Positions 6,399-13,588 of a stretch of DNA of 16,155 nt are shown here, piece after piece. The position numbers were made by a program, and so were the translations under genes. Below the pieces are notes generated by a model. The model did no database searches and was not told the origin of the DNA. It was given only the letters and a program-made list of their open reading frames with translations. Source of the DNA: Desulfobacterales bacterium (GTDB taxonomy: Bacteria; Desulfobacterota; Desulfobacteria; Desulfobacterales; C00003106); assembly GCA_030594505.1 (NCBI GenBank), contig JAUVFC010000009.1, positions 1 through 16,155 of the forward strand, read 5' to 3'. Each line of letters opens with the position of its first letter. Positions within the stretch are counted from its first letter, which is position 1.

Positions 6399-7778
6399 AT
6401 GAAAAAAGGTGATATATTAGAGCTTGAGATCGAAAAGGTGGTTTTCGGGGGCCAGGGCCTTGCGCGGGTGGACGGGTTCGCCGTGTTTGTCGAAAGCGCC
6501 ATCCCCGGAGATCGGGTGCGCGCCCGGATTTTCAAGAAAAAAAAGCGGTTCGCCGAGGCACGATTGGTCGAGATCATAAAACCTTCTCAACACAGGATCG
6601 ATGCCCCCTGTCGATACAGCGGTGTCTGCGGCGGATGCAAATGGCAGTTTTGCGATTATCCAAAGCAATTGGAGTATAAAAGAGAGCATGTACTCGACTC
6701 CCTGGAGCGGATCGGGAAACTGGATGTACCGGTCCATCCGGTGATTCCCTCCCCAAAGCATTTTGGATACCGGAACAAGATGGAGTTCTCCTTTTCCGAC
6801 CGCAGATGGTTGCTGCCGGAAGAGATGGGGGGCGAGGCGCCGCAGATAGATTTTGCCCTGGGGCTCCATGTATCAGGGACATTTTACAAGATCTTAGACA
6901 TTGAAGCATGTCTCCTTCAGAGCGACACAGGGAATCAAATCCTTCATGATATAAAGGAATACACCCTAAAAAGCGGGATCCCGGTATACGGTATCAGGAC
7001 CCATATCGGTTTCTGGCGTTTTTTGATGCTTCGCCACTCCCATGCCCGCAACGAATGGATGGTAAACATTGTCACGTCGGAAGATATGGAAGGGGCTGTG
7101 CAGCCCCTGACCGATCTGTTGACGCAAAAATACAAAAACATCACCTCCGTGGTCAACAACATCAACTCCCGCAAGGGGAGTGTCGCAGTAGGGGAACGGG
7201 AGGTTCTCCTTTACGGCAGGCCCACTATAGAGGATGCAATCGCCGGCTTTGTGTTTGAGATTTCTGCCAACTCATTTTTTCAGACCAACACCCTCGGCGC
7301 TGAAAAGCTGTACACAACAGTGGAAGAATACGCCGGATTAACAGGGCGCGAGACAGTGGTCGATCTTTACAGCGGCACGGGCACGATTCCCATATTCCTT
7401 TCCAGGGGCGCCCGAAAAGTGATCGGGATAGAGATCATAGAAAGCGCGGTTTCGGATGCAAAAAGAAACTGTAAAAGAAACAATATCTCCAATTGTGAAT
7501 TTCTCTGCGGAGACATCAAAAATCTCCTGCCCGGCATCTCAGAGAAACCCGATGTAATGATCATTGATCCTCCCAGGGCCGGGATGCACCCGGATGTGGT
7601 AAAACATGTGTGCGCGGTCGCACCCCGGAAGATTGTTTATGTTTCCTGTAATCCAACTACCCTGGCACGAGACCTCGAACTGCTCAAACAAGATTACCGT
7701 GTAGTGGAAGTCCAGCCGGTCGACATGTTTCCGCACACATTTCACATCGAGTCGGTGGCACGGTTGGAGAGGAAATAA
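6399..7778 (+). CDS. rlmD: 23S rRNA (uracil-5-)-methyltransferase, RlmD/RumA type
   Basis: This 459-residue SAM-dependent enzyme methylates C5 of uracil in RNA. In order: an N-terminal TRAM domain (~3-60, VVFGGQGLARVDGFAVFV and IPGDRVRARI); a [4Fe-4S] ligand set Cys71-x5-Cys77-x2-Cys80 with Cys171 (IEACLLQS) as probable fourth ligand; the SAM-binding loop DLYSGTGT (322-329); DPPRAGM (390-396); the catalytic nucleophile Cys417 in YVSCNPTTLARDL; and the proton-abstracting Glu451 in HIESVARL. Architecture matches RlmD (U1939 of 23S rRNA), but RlmCD-type or tRNA-directed paralogs share these motifs, so the target base is inferred. Ribosome binding at ATG 6399 is weak. The 7-bp tandem array ends 31 bases upstream. 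Confidence 0.9.
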   Translation: MKKGDILELEIEKVVFGGQGLARVDGFAVFVESAIPGDRVRARIFKKKKRFAEARLVEIIKPSQHRIDAPCRYSGVCGGCKWQFCDYPKQLEYKREHVLDSLERIGKLDVPVHPVIPSPKHFGYRNKMEFSFSDRRWLLPEEMGGEAPQIDFALGLHVSGTFYKILDIEACLLQSDTGNQILHDIKEYTLKSGIPVYGIRTHIGFWRFLMLRHSHARNEWMVNIVTSEDMEGAVQPLTDLLTQKYKNITSVVNNINSRKGSVAVGEREVLLYGRPTIEDAIAGFVFEISANSFFQTNTLGAEKLYTTVEEYAGLTGRETVVDLYSGTGTIPIFLSRGARKVIGIEIIESAVSDAKRNCKRNNISNCEFLCGDIKNLLPGISEKPDVMIIDPPRAGMHPDVVKHVCAVAPRKIVYVSCNPTTLARDLELLKQDYRVVEVQPVDMFPHTFHIESVARLERK

Positions 7779-7828
7779 AGAAAGGTGTTAGCGGGAAAAT
7801 CAGGTAAAAAGAACAGGAGGAGGAAAAG

Positions 7829-8368
7829 ATGCAAAAGCCTATTATTGTTGCACTGTCTATTGTAATGACCATCTGCGTTGGCATTGGGAGCGTACTGGCC
7901 GGCAACAGCCTGGTAGCTCAAAGTATTGGAGTTTCTGTAGGGGTAGGAAACAGTACGTTTAGTAAGTTTGCCGCTTCCGAGGACAACATCATCGACATTA
8001 CAGGCAAATACCTGATTGACGATGATGTAGCCCTGCTTGCCGGACTTGGATTAGAGACCCATAGTGGAGATGTGAACGGTTCCTATTTTGGTTTTTCCGT
8101 GGGTGTAAGGAAGTACCTGAATACAGATGACTTCGCCCTGTTTGTTGACGGCAGGCTCTCGTATATAAATCAAAGTGTGGATGGCGATACAAAGACCATC
8201 GATCTATCGGCCGGCTTCGGCGCAGAGTATTTCCTCCATAAACAATTCAGCGTTGATGCAAGCATAGGCTTTGGTTTTGGTGTAGAAGACGATGACGATA
8301 AAAATAAAGACGATATTTATATCGGTACCCGCACAATCGGTGTAAATGTGAATTTCTATTTTAAATGA
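7829..8368 (+). CDS. Small outer-membrane beta-barrel protein
   Basis: This 179-residue protein has a signal peptide (MQKPIIVALSIVMTICVGIG, probable cleavage near SVLA-GN at residue 25). Alternating hydrophobic/polar strands follow (QSIGVSVGVGN, VALLAGLGLETH, YFGFSVGVRKYL, FALFVDGRLSYI, TIDLSAGFGAEYF, FSVDASIGFGFG, TIGVNVNFYF) with a near-terminal phenylalanine, which fits an 8-strand-sized OmpA/OmpX-like barrel. An acidic loop (EDDDDKNKDD, ~154-163) may bind cations. The start is secure: AGGAGGAGG (7815-7823) lies 5 bases upstream of the ATG. The stop overlaps the next gene's start as ATGA, coupling an outer-membrane protein to a cytoplasmic tungstoenzyme, an odd pairing. Its specific function is unknown. 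Confidence 0.85.
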   Translation: MQKPIIVALSIVMTICVGIGSVLAGNSLVAQSIGVSVGVGNSTFSKFAASEDNIIDITGKYLIDDDVALLAGLGLETHSGDVNGSYFGFSVGVRKYLNTDDFALFVDGRLSYINQSVDGDTKTIDLSAGFGAEYFLHKQFSVDASIGFGFGVEDDDDKNKDDIYIGTRTIGVNVNFYFK

Positions 8369-10161
8369 GGACAATATACCCCACTCACATACTCCCCGGC
8401 TACATGGGACGGGGGCTAAGGATCGACCTTGCCACCCGTACCAGTGAAATCGTCCCGTTGGACGAGGAGATATCTGCCAAATACCTGGGCGGACGAGGGT
8501 TTGGCCTTTTTTTAATAAAGGCCCGGATCAAAATAGATCCGTTTGATCCGGATATGCCGTTAGTTTTCAGTACCGGCCCGTTGAACAACACGGGTGTATA
8601 TGCTGCGGGACGCGGGAGCGTGGTTTCCAGGTCGCCCCTTACCGGCACGATCTTTGACGCCTGTTTTGGAGGGACGTTTGCCCACCACCTGAAAAGAGCC
8701 GGTTTCGATTATCTCTATATCCACGGTAAAAGCGCCGGTCCGATTGTGGTAAAGATTGAAAATAATAATGTGACGTTTTTGCCGGGGGATGATTTGTGGG
8801 GAAAGATGACTTCCGAGACACACGATACCCTTAAACAGGATGGAGCCACTGCTGTTATCGGGCCTGCCGGGGAAAACAGGGTGCTGTTTGCCAATATTGC
8901 CATAGACGGACGCTATTTTGCCGGTCGCGGCGGCCTCGGAGCAATAATGGGCGACAAGAAGTTGAAAGGGATCGTTGTGACCGGCAACAAGCGGCCTTGC
9001 AGGGCGGACCCGAAACGTATTGAAGCGGCAAACAAGGATATACTCCGCCTTTTTAAGGCATCTCCTATCCTGTATGGCCCTTTTGGCATTCGCCGGTTCG
9101 GTACGCCCACACTGGTAGATGTGATAAATGTGCGGAGGATGATGCCGACAGGTAATTTCCGCGAGACCTATTTTCAGGACGCCCACAAATTTTCCGGTAT
9201 TGAGCTTGAAAAATTGGAGAAAAAGGGACTGGACGGCTGTCATGCCTGCCCGATACGGTGTAAAAAGATTATAAAGGGGGGGAGTGAGCAGATGCGGGAG
9301 GAAGTACCTGCTCCGGAATACGAGACAGTCAGCCACTTTGGCGCTTTGAACCGGAACAACGATCTGTTCAGCATAGTTCGATCAAACGATCTCTGTAATC
9401 AACTTGGCATGGATACAATATCGACCGCCTCGACACTTGCCTGCTTTGCTGAAATCAACAGTGTTAATTTGAGCGGAGAGGCGATTCGCGCTATGATTCA
9501 AGAGATCGCCTATCGAAACGAAGAAGGGAGAATGCTTGCTTCCGGAGCCGCGCGTTATGCGGAGTCACGGGGAATGGGAGAGGCGGCAATGACCGTGAAA
9601 AGTTTGGAACTCCCTGCATATGACCCCAGAGGGGCCTATGGTATGGCTCTTGCCTATGGCACATCAGGAAGAGGAGGCTGTCATCTGAGAGCATACCCTA
9701 TCGGGACCGAGATTCTGCGCAAACCGGTTCCGACCGATCGGTTTTCATTTGCCGGAAAGGCACGGCTTATCAAGATCGCAGAAGATGTAAACGCTGTTGC
9801 GGATTCCCTTGTGGCATGCAAGTTCGGTCTTTTAGGAGCAAGCCTTGAGGAATATGCGTCGGCCCTTTCAGGGGTCACCGGCATCGAGATATCCACCCAG
9901 GACCTCCTTCGCATTGGAGAACGGATCTCCCTTGCCGAACGTTATTTGAATTCCCTGAACGGGTTTTCACGAAAAGATGATTATCTGCCGGAGCGTTTTT
10001 ACAGGGATGAGGGAAGCAGCAGAGCCGATGTCAATGTCCCGCCCATTCCCGAAAAGGCGTATGATAAGGTCTTGGACCGCTATTATCGCGCCCGGGGTTG
10101 CGATAGTAAGGGAATTCCCCTGATGAGCAAACTGGAAGCGCTTGGCATTTCAGTGGCCTAA
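8365..10161 (+). CDS. aor: Tungsten-type aldehyde:ferredoxin oxidoreductase
   Basis: This family (AOR) uses a tungsto-bis-pterin and one [4Fe-4S] cluster to interconvert aldehydes and carboxylates with ferredoxin in the cytoplasm of anaerobes. The 598 residues show YLGGRGFG (40-47), SRSPLTG and GRGGLGAIMG in the N-terminal domain, the cluster ligands Cys292-x2-Cys295-x3-Cys299 (DGCHACPIRC) with distal Cys485 (VADSLVACKFG), EVPAPEYET (312-321), the pterin-binding DLCNQLGMDTIS (342-353) and DPRGAYGMALAY (420-431), and His440 in GGCHLRAYP, matching the active-site His of characterised AORs. No MoaD/ThiS-like or MoeB-like partner lies next to it. It has no Shine-Dalgarno and overlaps the barrel gene by 4 bases; Met14 (8404) is an alternative start nearer the family norm. 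The 3' end overlaps the convergent kinase gene by 12 bases. Confidence 0.93.
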   Translation: MRTIYPTHILPGYMGRGLRIDLATRTSEIVPLDEEISAKYLGGRGFGLFLIKARIKIDPFDPDMPLVFSTGPLNNTGVYAAGRGSVVSRSPLTGTIFDACFGGTFAHHLKRAGFDYLYIHGKSAGPIVVKIENNNVTFLPGDDLWGKMTSETHDTLKQDGATAVIGPAGENRVLFANIAIDGRYFAGRGGLGAIMGDKKLKGIVVTGNKRPCRADPKRIEAANKDILRLFKASPILYGPFGIRRFGTPTLVDVINVRRMMPTGNFRETYFQDAHKFSGIELEKLEKKGLDGCHACPIRCKKIIKGGSEQMREEVPAPEYETVSHFGALNRNNDLFSIVRSNDLCNQLGMDTISTASTLACFAEINSVNLSGEAIRAMIQEIAYRNEEGRMLASGAARYAESRGMGEAAMTVKSLELPAYDPRGAYGMALAYGTSGRGGCHLRAYPIGTEILRKPVPTDRFSFAGKARLIKIAEDVNAVADSLVACKFGLLGASLEEYASALSGVTGIEISTQDLLRIGERISLAERYLNSLNGFSRKDDYLPERFYRDEGSSRADVNVPPIPEKAYDKVLDRYYRARGCDSKGIPLMSKLEALGISVA

Positions 10162-13100
10162 TACTTCCCGTATCTTTTTACTCAATTCAATGGTTGTGAA
10201 CGGCTTGTGAATAAAGCCGTTCACGCCGGAGCGTAAAATTCCTTGAACCGTCGAATCCTGGCTGAAACCGCTGGCCAAAATGGTCCTGATGTCCGGGTTT
10301 ATTTTTTTGAGTTTCAGGAAGGTCTCTTTTCCGCCCATTTTCGGCATTATCATATCAATAATGACAAGGTCGATTTCATTACGATGCTTTCTATACATTT
10401 TTAATGCTTCCGTTCCATCCGACGCCAATAGTATACTATACCCCAAATGTTCCAATACCTCTTGAAGCATGGTGCGTATAATTTCTTCATCATCTACGAC
10501 CAGTATGGTCTCTTGCCCCTTGATTACCTTTTCCGGTGCAGACTTTTCTTCCTCTTTTACTTCTGTTGCCAATCTTTTCATGAGCGGGGGAAGATATATA
10601 TCGAAGGTGGCGCCCTTGCCGAGTTCACTGTAAACATTGATATAGCCGCCATGATTTTTCACGATACCGTAAACCATTGAAAGCCCCAGTCCCGTCCCCC
10701 TGTCCTTATCCTTTGTGGTAAAGAACGGTTCAAATATCCTGGACAAGGACTTTTTGTCTATCCCCAGCCCGCTATCGGTAATGGTTATATGTACATAATC
10801 TCCCGGTTTGGCCCCTGGATGGGCGGTGCTGAATGTTTCGTCCAAACAGACCGATTCTGTTTTCAGTTGGAGTTTGCCCCCATCGGGCATGGCATCAACC
10901 GCATTGACGCAGATATTCATAATGGCCTGTTCGATCTGGGTCGGATCACCTTCAACCAAAGGAACTTTTTCGTCCATTGAACGGCTTATCTCTATATTCT
11001 TATTAATGGTACTTTCAAGCATGTTCAGTACATTCCGTATGCCGGTATTGATATTGACCGGAATTATCTCATATTTCCCTTTTCTTGAGAAGGCCAGCAA
11101 CTGGTTGGTCAGAGTTGCGGCGCGTTTTCCGGCCTTTTCAATATGTTCTACATACGTATACATACGGTCTGCCGGCGCAAGGTGCATTTTCATAATAGAT
11201 ATATATCCGAGTATTCCGCCAAGGATGTTGTTAAAATCGTGTGCAATACCCCCTGCCATAGTACCGATCGTTTCCATTTTTTCTGCCTGACGGATTTGCG
11301 CTTCACGTTCCTGTCGCTCGGTAATATCCCTGAAATCTTCAACTAGTCCGATTACTGTTCCGTCTGGTCCCTTAAAAGGGGTGGCTACTACAATACAGGG
11401 TATTTTCTTGCCGTCGGGCCGTATTTTTGTGCATTCGTGCTCTATTCTCTCTTTTCCGGCCAGGATCTTTTGCAAAGGACAATCCGGCGTATGGCATCGC
11501 ACCCCATTTAAAATCTCGTGGCATTTTTTGCCGATAATATCTTCTCTGGGGATTCCTATCATAGTGACAAGGGTGTCATTTATCCGGGTGATGGTAAAAT
11601 CTCTGTCAACAACGCGCATTCCGTCCGCAGCGGTATGGAATATCTGATCCACTTCGGCCTTTGCAGCACGCAAGGCTTCCTCCGCCCGCTTTCGTTCGGT
11701 GATGTCGACATTAACTTCAGCAAATACTGTCTCGTTGTTTTCGCCTTTGCACGGGACCGTTATCACCTGCATGTATTTTTTCTCTTTAGGGAGATACTCT
11801 TCCGTAACAACGGGAAGCCCGGTTTTACGCGCTTTGGTTATACCACACCCCGAACAGGGAGAGTCTTTGTCCATGAAATACTTGTAACACTTGCGTCCGT
11901 CAGGTTCTCCATATGTCTTTTTCCATGAATCATTGATATACCGGATATTGTATTCACTGTCGATAATGTCCAAACCGGTGCCGGTCTTGTTGAGAATCAT
12001 CTCAAGAAGCTGCTGGGCTTGTTGCAATTCAGATGTCCGTTCCTCCACCTTTTTTTCCAAAAATTGATAAGACTCCTGCAACTTGTCGGACATCCGGTTA
12101 AATTCTTCGGCCAACTGTTCGATTTCATCGCCGGTCTTTATATTCAGCCTGTGGTCGAGGCGGCCGTTCCCTATGATTTCCGCGCCCTCATGCAGGGAAT
12201 GGATGGGGTGCACAATACGATCGGCCAGTTTTACACTGACAAAGACAATGATGGCCGCGGCGATTACAGTGGCAAGGATCAGAATTGTTATAAGGCGATA
12301 AAGGCCCGAGAGTGCTTTGCTTTTACCTTCGTGTACCAGAACGTACCAAATTTTTCCTCCAAAACTGTCAGGCCCTATTTGACTGGTTATGGGAAGAGTT
12401 GCAGAAGCACTGATCACTTCCTCACCGCAATGTTCGCACAACCCTATGTACCATGAAGGATGTTGCTTAAGCATTTTTGTGGCTGACTTGGGAGGAAGTT
12501 CCCCGGTGGCAAAGGCGCACACCGTGTTATCTTTTTTGCCTTCTATTAATATTATGCCACTGCTGTCTACCAAATGGGCGTGGCCGGTCTTTCCGATCTC
12601 AAGGTCCAATATCGTTTTAAAAACCTCTTCCGCGTTCAATACAACTTTTATTACACCAATAGCGTGTTGATTCAATTCATCCATGACAGGTACGGCAATA
12701 TCGATAGTATAGAGGTTTGTGCTTTCGTCAAGGTGAATCGTGCTGACATATATCGCTCCCCGGCCCCCATTAAATGCCTTGTTCCACCACTCTTCATCTC
12801 CCTGGTAATAGTCGGATGTTTTTCCTGTGGCGGCAATCAGCGCTCCCTTACTGTCCGTTGCCAGGATCTCCGCGTATTTTTTCGGATTGGTTGCCTGATG
12901 GCCCTTAAGTCGGTTGGCTACCTTGTTTTCAAGGCGTGGTTTGACCAGGGCATCCTCGGCTGTGGCCGCCGCCCATAGGGGATCCGTCTGTTTCAATTTT
13001 GCCACGATTTCTGTATCGTTTTTACCCGAATACCGGTCGTTTGCCTTTTTGGTTTCTTTTCGGATACCAATCCTTTCAATTCCAAGACGTCTTGCTTCCT

Positions 13101-13317
13101 CAACCTCCATCCGTAGTATTACGTCCAGCTTATCGCGCATATGGAGGGCGAGGCGCTGAAAATTATCTCCTATGGAACTGGTCAGGATTTTTGAAAAGTA
13201 TGGGATGCCGGTTGTAGACGCAATAATAATGGGGAGGAGGCCTACCAGAAGGAAAACCAGAATGAGTTTCCTGCGTATGCCAAGTCCGGTTAGTTTACTG
13301 TAAAATGTTTTCATCAT
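10150..13317 (-). CDS. Membrane hybrid sensor histidine kinase (Cache-HAMP-PAS-PAS-HK-REC)
   Basis: Domains in 1055 residues: membrane helix ~17-38; periplasmic dCache-like sensor ~40-335 (YYQGDEEWWNKAF and IYVSTIHLDEST are typical) with a CEHC pair at 294-297; second helix ~340-364; HAMP ~365-420; coiled coil; two PAS domains (~435-540 and ~552-668); kinase core with H-box His693 (GGIAHDFNNILG), N-box Asn805, G1 DSGLGI (848-853), F-box FEPFF and G2 GTGLGLS (874-880); C-terminal receiver with Asp942/943, phospho-acceptor Asp988 and Lys1038. Each PAS has a similar cysteine pattern: 477/488/491 and 599/608/613. It probably senses a small periplasmic ligand plus a cytoplasmic cue; no output regulator is adjacent. 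Paired ATGs lie at 13317/13314 with poor ribosome binding. A MITE-like hairpin lies in the likely leader. Confidence 0.93.
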   Translation of the reverse strand: MMKTFYSKLTGLGIRRKLILVFLLVGLLPIIIASTTGIPYFSKILTSSIGDNFQRLALHMRDKLDVILRMEVEEARRLGIERIGIRKETKKANDRYSGKNDTEIVAKLKQTDPLWAAATAEDALVKPRLENKVANRLKGHQATNPKKYAEILATDSKGALIAATGKTSDYYQGDEEWWNKAFNGGRGAIYVSTIHLDESTNLYTIDIAVPVMDELNQHAIGVIKVVLNAEEVFKTILDLEIGKTGHAHLVDSSGIILIEGKKDNTVCAFATGELPPKSATKMLKQHPSWYIGLCEHCGEEVISASATLPITSQIGPDSFGGKIWYVLVHEGKSKALSGLYRLITILILATVIAAAIIVFVSVKLADRIVHPIHSLHEGAEIIGNGRLDHRLNIKTGDEIEQLAEEFNRMSDKLQESYQFLEKKVEERTSELQQAQQLLEMILNKTGTGLDIIDSEYNIRYINDSWKKTYGEPDGRKCYKYFMDKDSPCSGCGITKARKTGLPVVTEEYLPKEKKYMQVITVPCKGENNETVFAEVNVDITERKRAEEALRAAKAEVDQIFHTAADGMRVVDRDFTITRINDTLVTMIGIPREDIIGKKCHEILNGVRCHTPDCPLQKILAGKERIEHECTKIRPDGKKIPCIVVATPFKGPDGTVIGLVEDFRDITERQEREAQIRQAEKMETIGTMAGGIAHDFNNILGGILGYISIMKMHLAPADRMYTYVEHIEKAGKRAATLTNQLLAFSRKGKYEIIPVNINTGIRNVLNMLESTINKNIEISRSMDEKVPLVEGDPTQIEQAIMNICVNAVDAMPDGGKLQLKTESVCLDETFSTAHPGAKPGDYVHITITDSGLGIDKKSLSRIFEPFFTTKDKDRGTGLGLSMVYGIVKNHGGYINVYSELGKGATFDIYLPPLMKRLATEVKEEEKSAPEKVIKGQETILVVDDEEIIRTMLQEVLEHLGYSILLASDGTEALKMYRKHRNEIDLVIIDMIMPKMGGKETFLKLKKINPDIRTILASGFSQDSTVQGILRSGVNGFIHKPFTTIELSKKIREVLGH

Positions 13318-13361
13318 AAAGGAGACTCGCTCTTATCCGGAAATCAATTGGCATAGGAGGC

Positions 13362-13385
13362 TGGAGTATTGGAGTATTGAAGTAA
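13362..13385. repeat. 8-bp tandem repeat
   Basis: TGGAGTAT, TGGAGTAT and TGAAGTAA are contiguous units of 8 bases. They lie in the 271-base spacer upstream of the kinase gene. This is a short simple repeat with no evident function. Confidence 0.6.
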
Positions 13386-13455
13386 ACATTTCGTAACCCC
13401 TTGAAAACACTTTAACGGCGCAGGATGTCTGAAATTATATTGAATACCACATATT

Positions 13456-13511
13456 GATGGTTTCGTAAAAAGTCCAACTTCTGGCGACTGGCGACTTTTT
13501 ACGAAACCGTC
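13456..13511. mobile_element. Short MITE-like palindrome, 56 bp, with direct repeats
   Basis: GATGGTTTCGTAAAAAGTC opens the element and its complement, with one mismatch (GACTTTTTACGAAACCGTC, 13493-13511), closes it around an 18-base centre. Immediately outside are perfect 7-bp direct repeats, ACATATT, at 13449-13455 and 13512-13518, as expected of a target-site duplication. The termini match the 1628-1776 element at 15 of 17 positions. It has no coding capacity, so a transposase would have to act in trans. It sits downstream of a candidate promoter and upstream of the kinase gene, so the kinase leader RNA would carry the hairpin. Confidence 0.65.
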
Positions 13512-13521
13512 ACATATTAAT

Positions 13522-13548
13522 ATTATACAAAAAATTTCAAAATGCAAA
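13522..13548 (-). promoter_or_regulatory. Candidate promoter for the hybrid kinase gene
   Basis: On the minus strand TATAAT (13522-13527) is preceded by TTTGCA (13543-13548) at 15-base spacing, within a very AT-rich stretch. This predicts a leader of roughly 195 bases that includes the MITE-like hairpin. The -10 is a perfect match, the -35 four of six, and the spacing slightly short. Confidence 0.4.
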
Positions 13549-13588
13549 AATAACGACGGAAAGGAGAGAAAAAACCTGCGGTGAGCTG

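Noticed and set aside
8560..9336. 258-codon open frame on the minus strand
   Set aside because: It lies wholly antisense to the well-supported aldehyde oxidoreductase, which carries all family motifs. The antisense product resembles no family I know and shows no domain-like pattern.
13344..13547. 67-codon minus-strand frame upstream of the kinase gene
   Set aside because: It is made mostly of the MITE-like palindrome, the 8-bp repeat and AT-rich leader, with no ribosome site.
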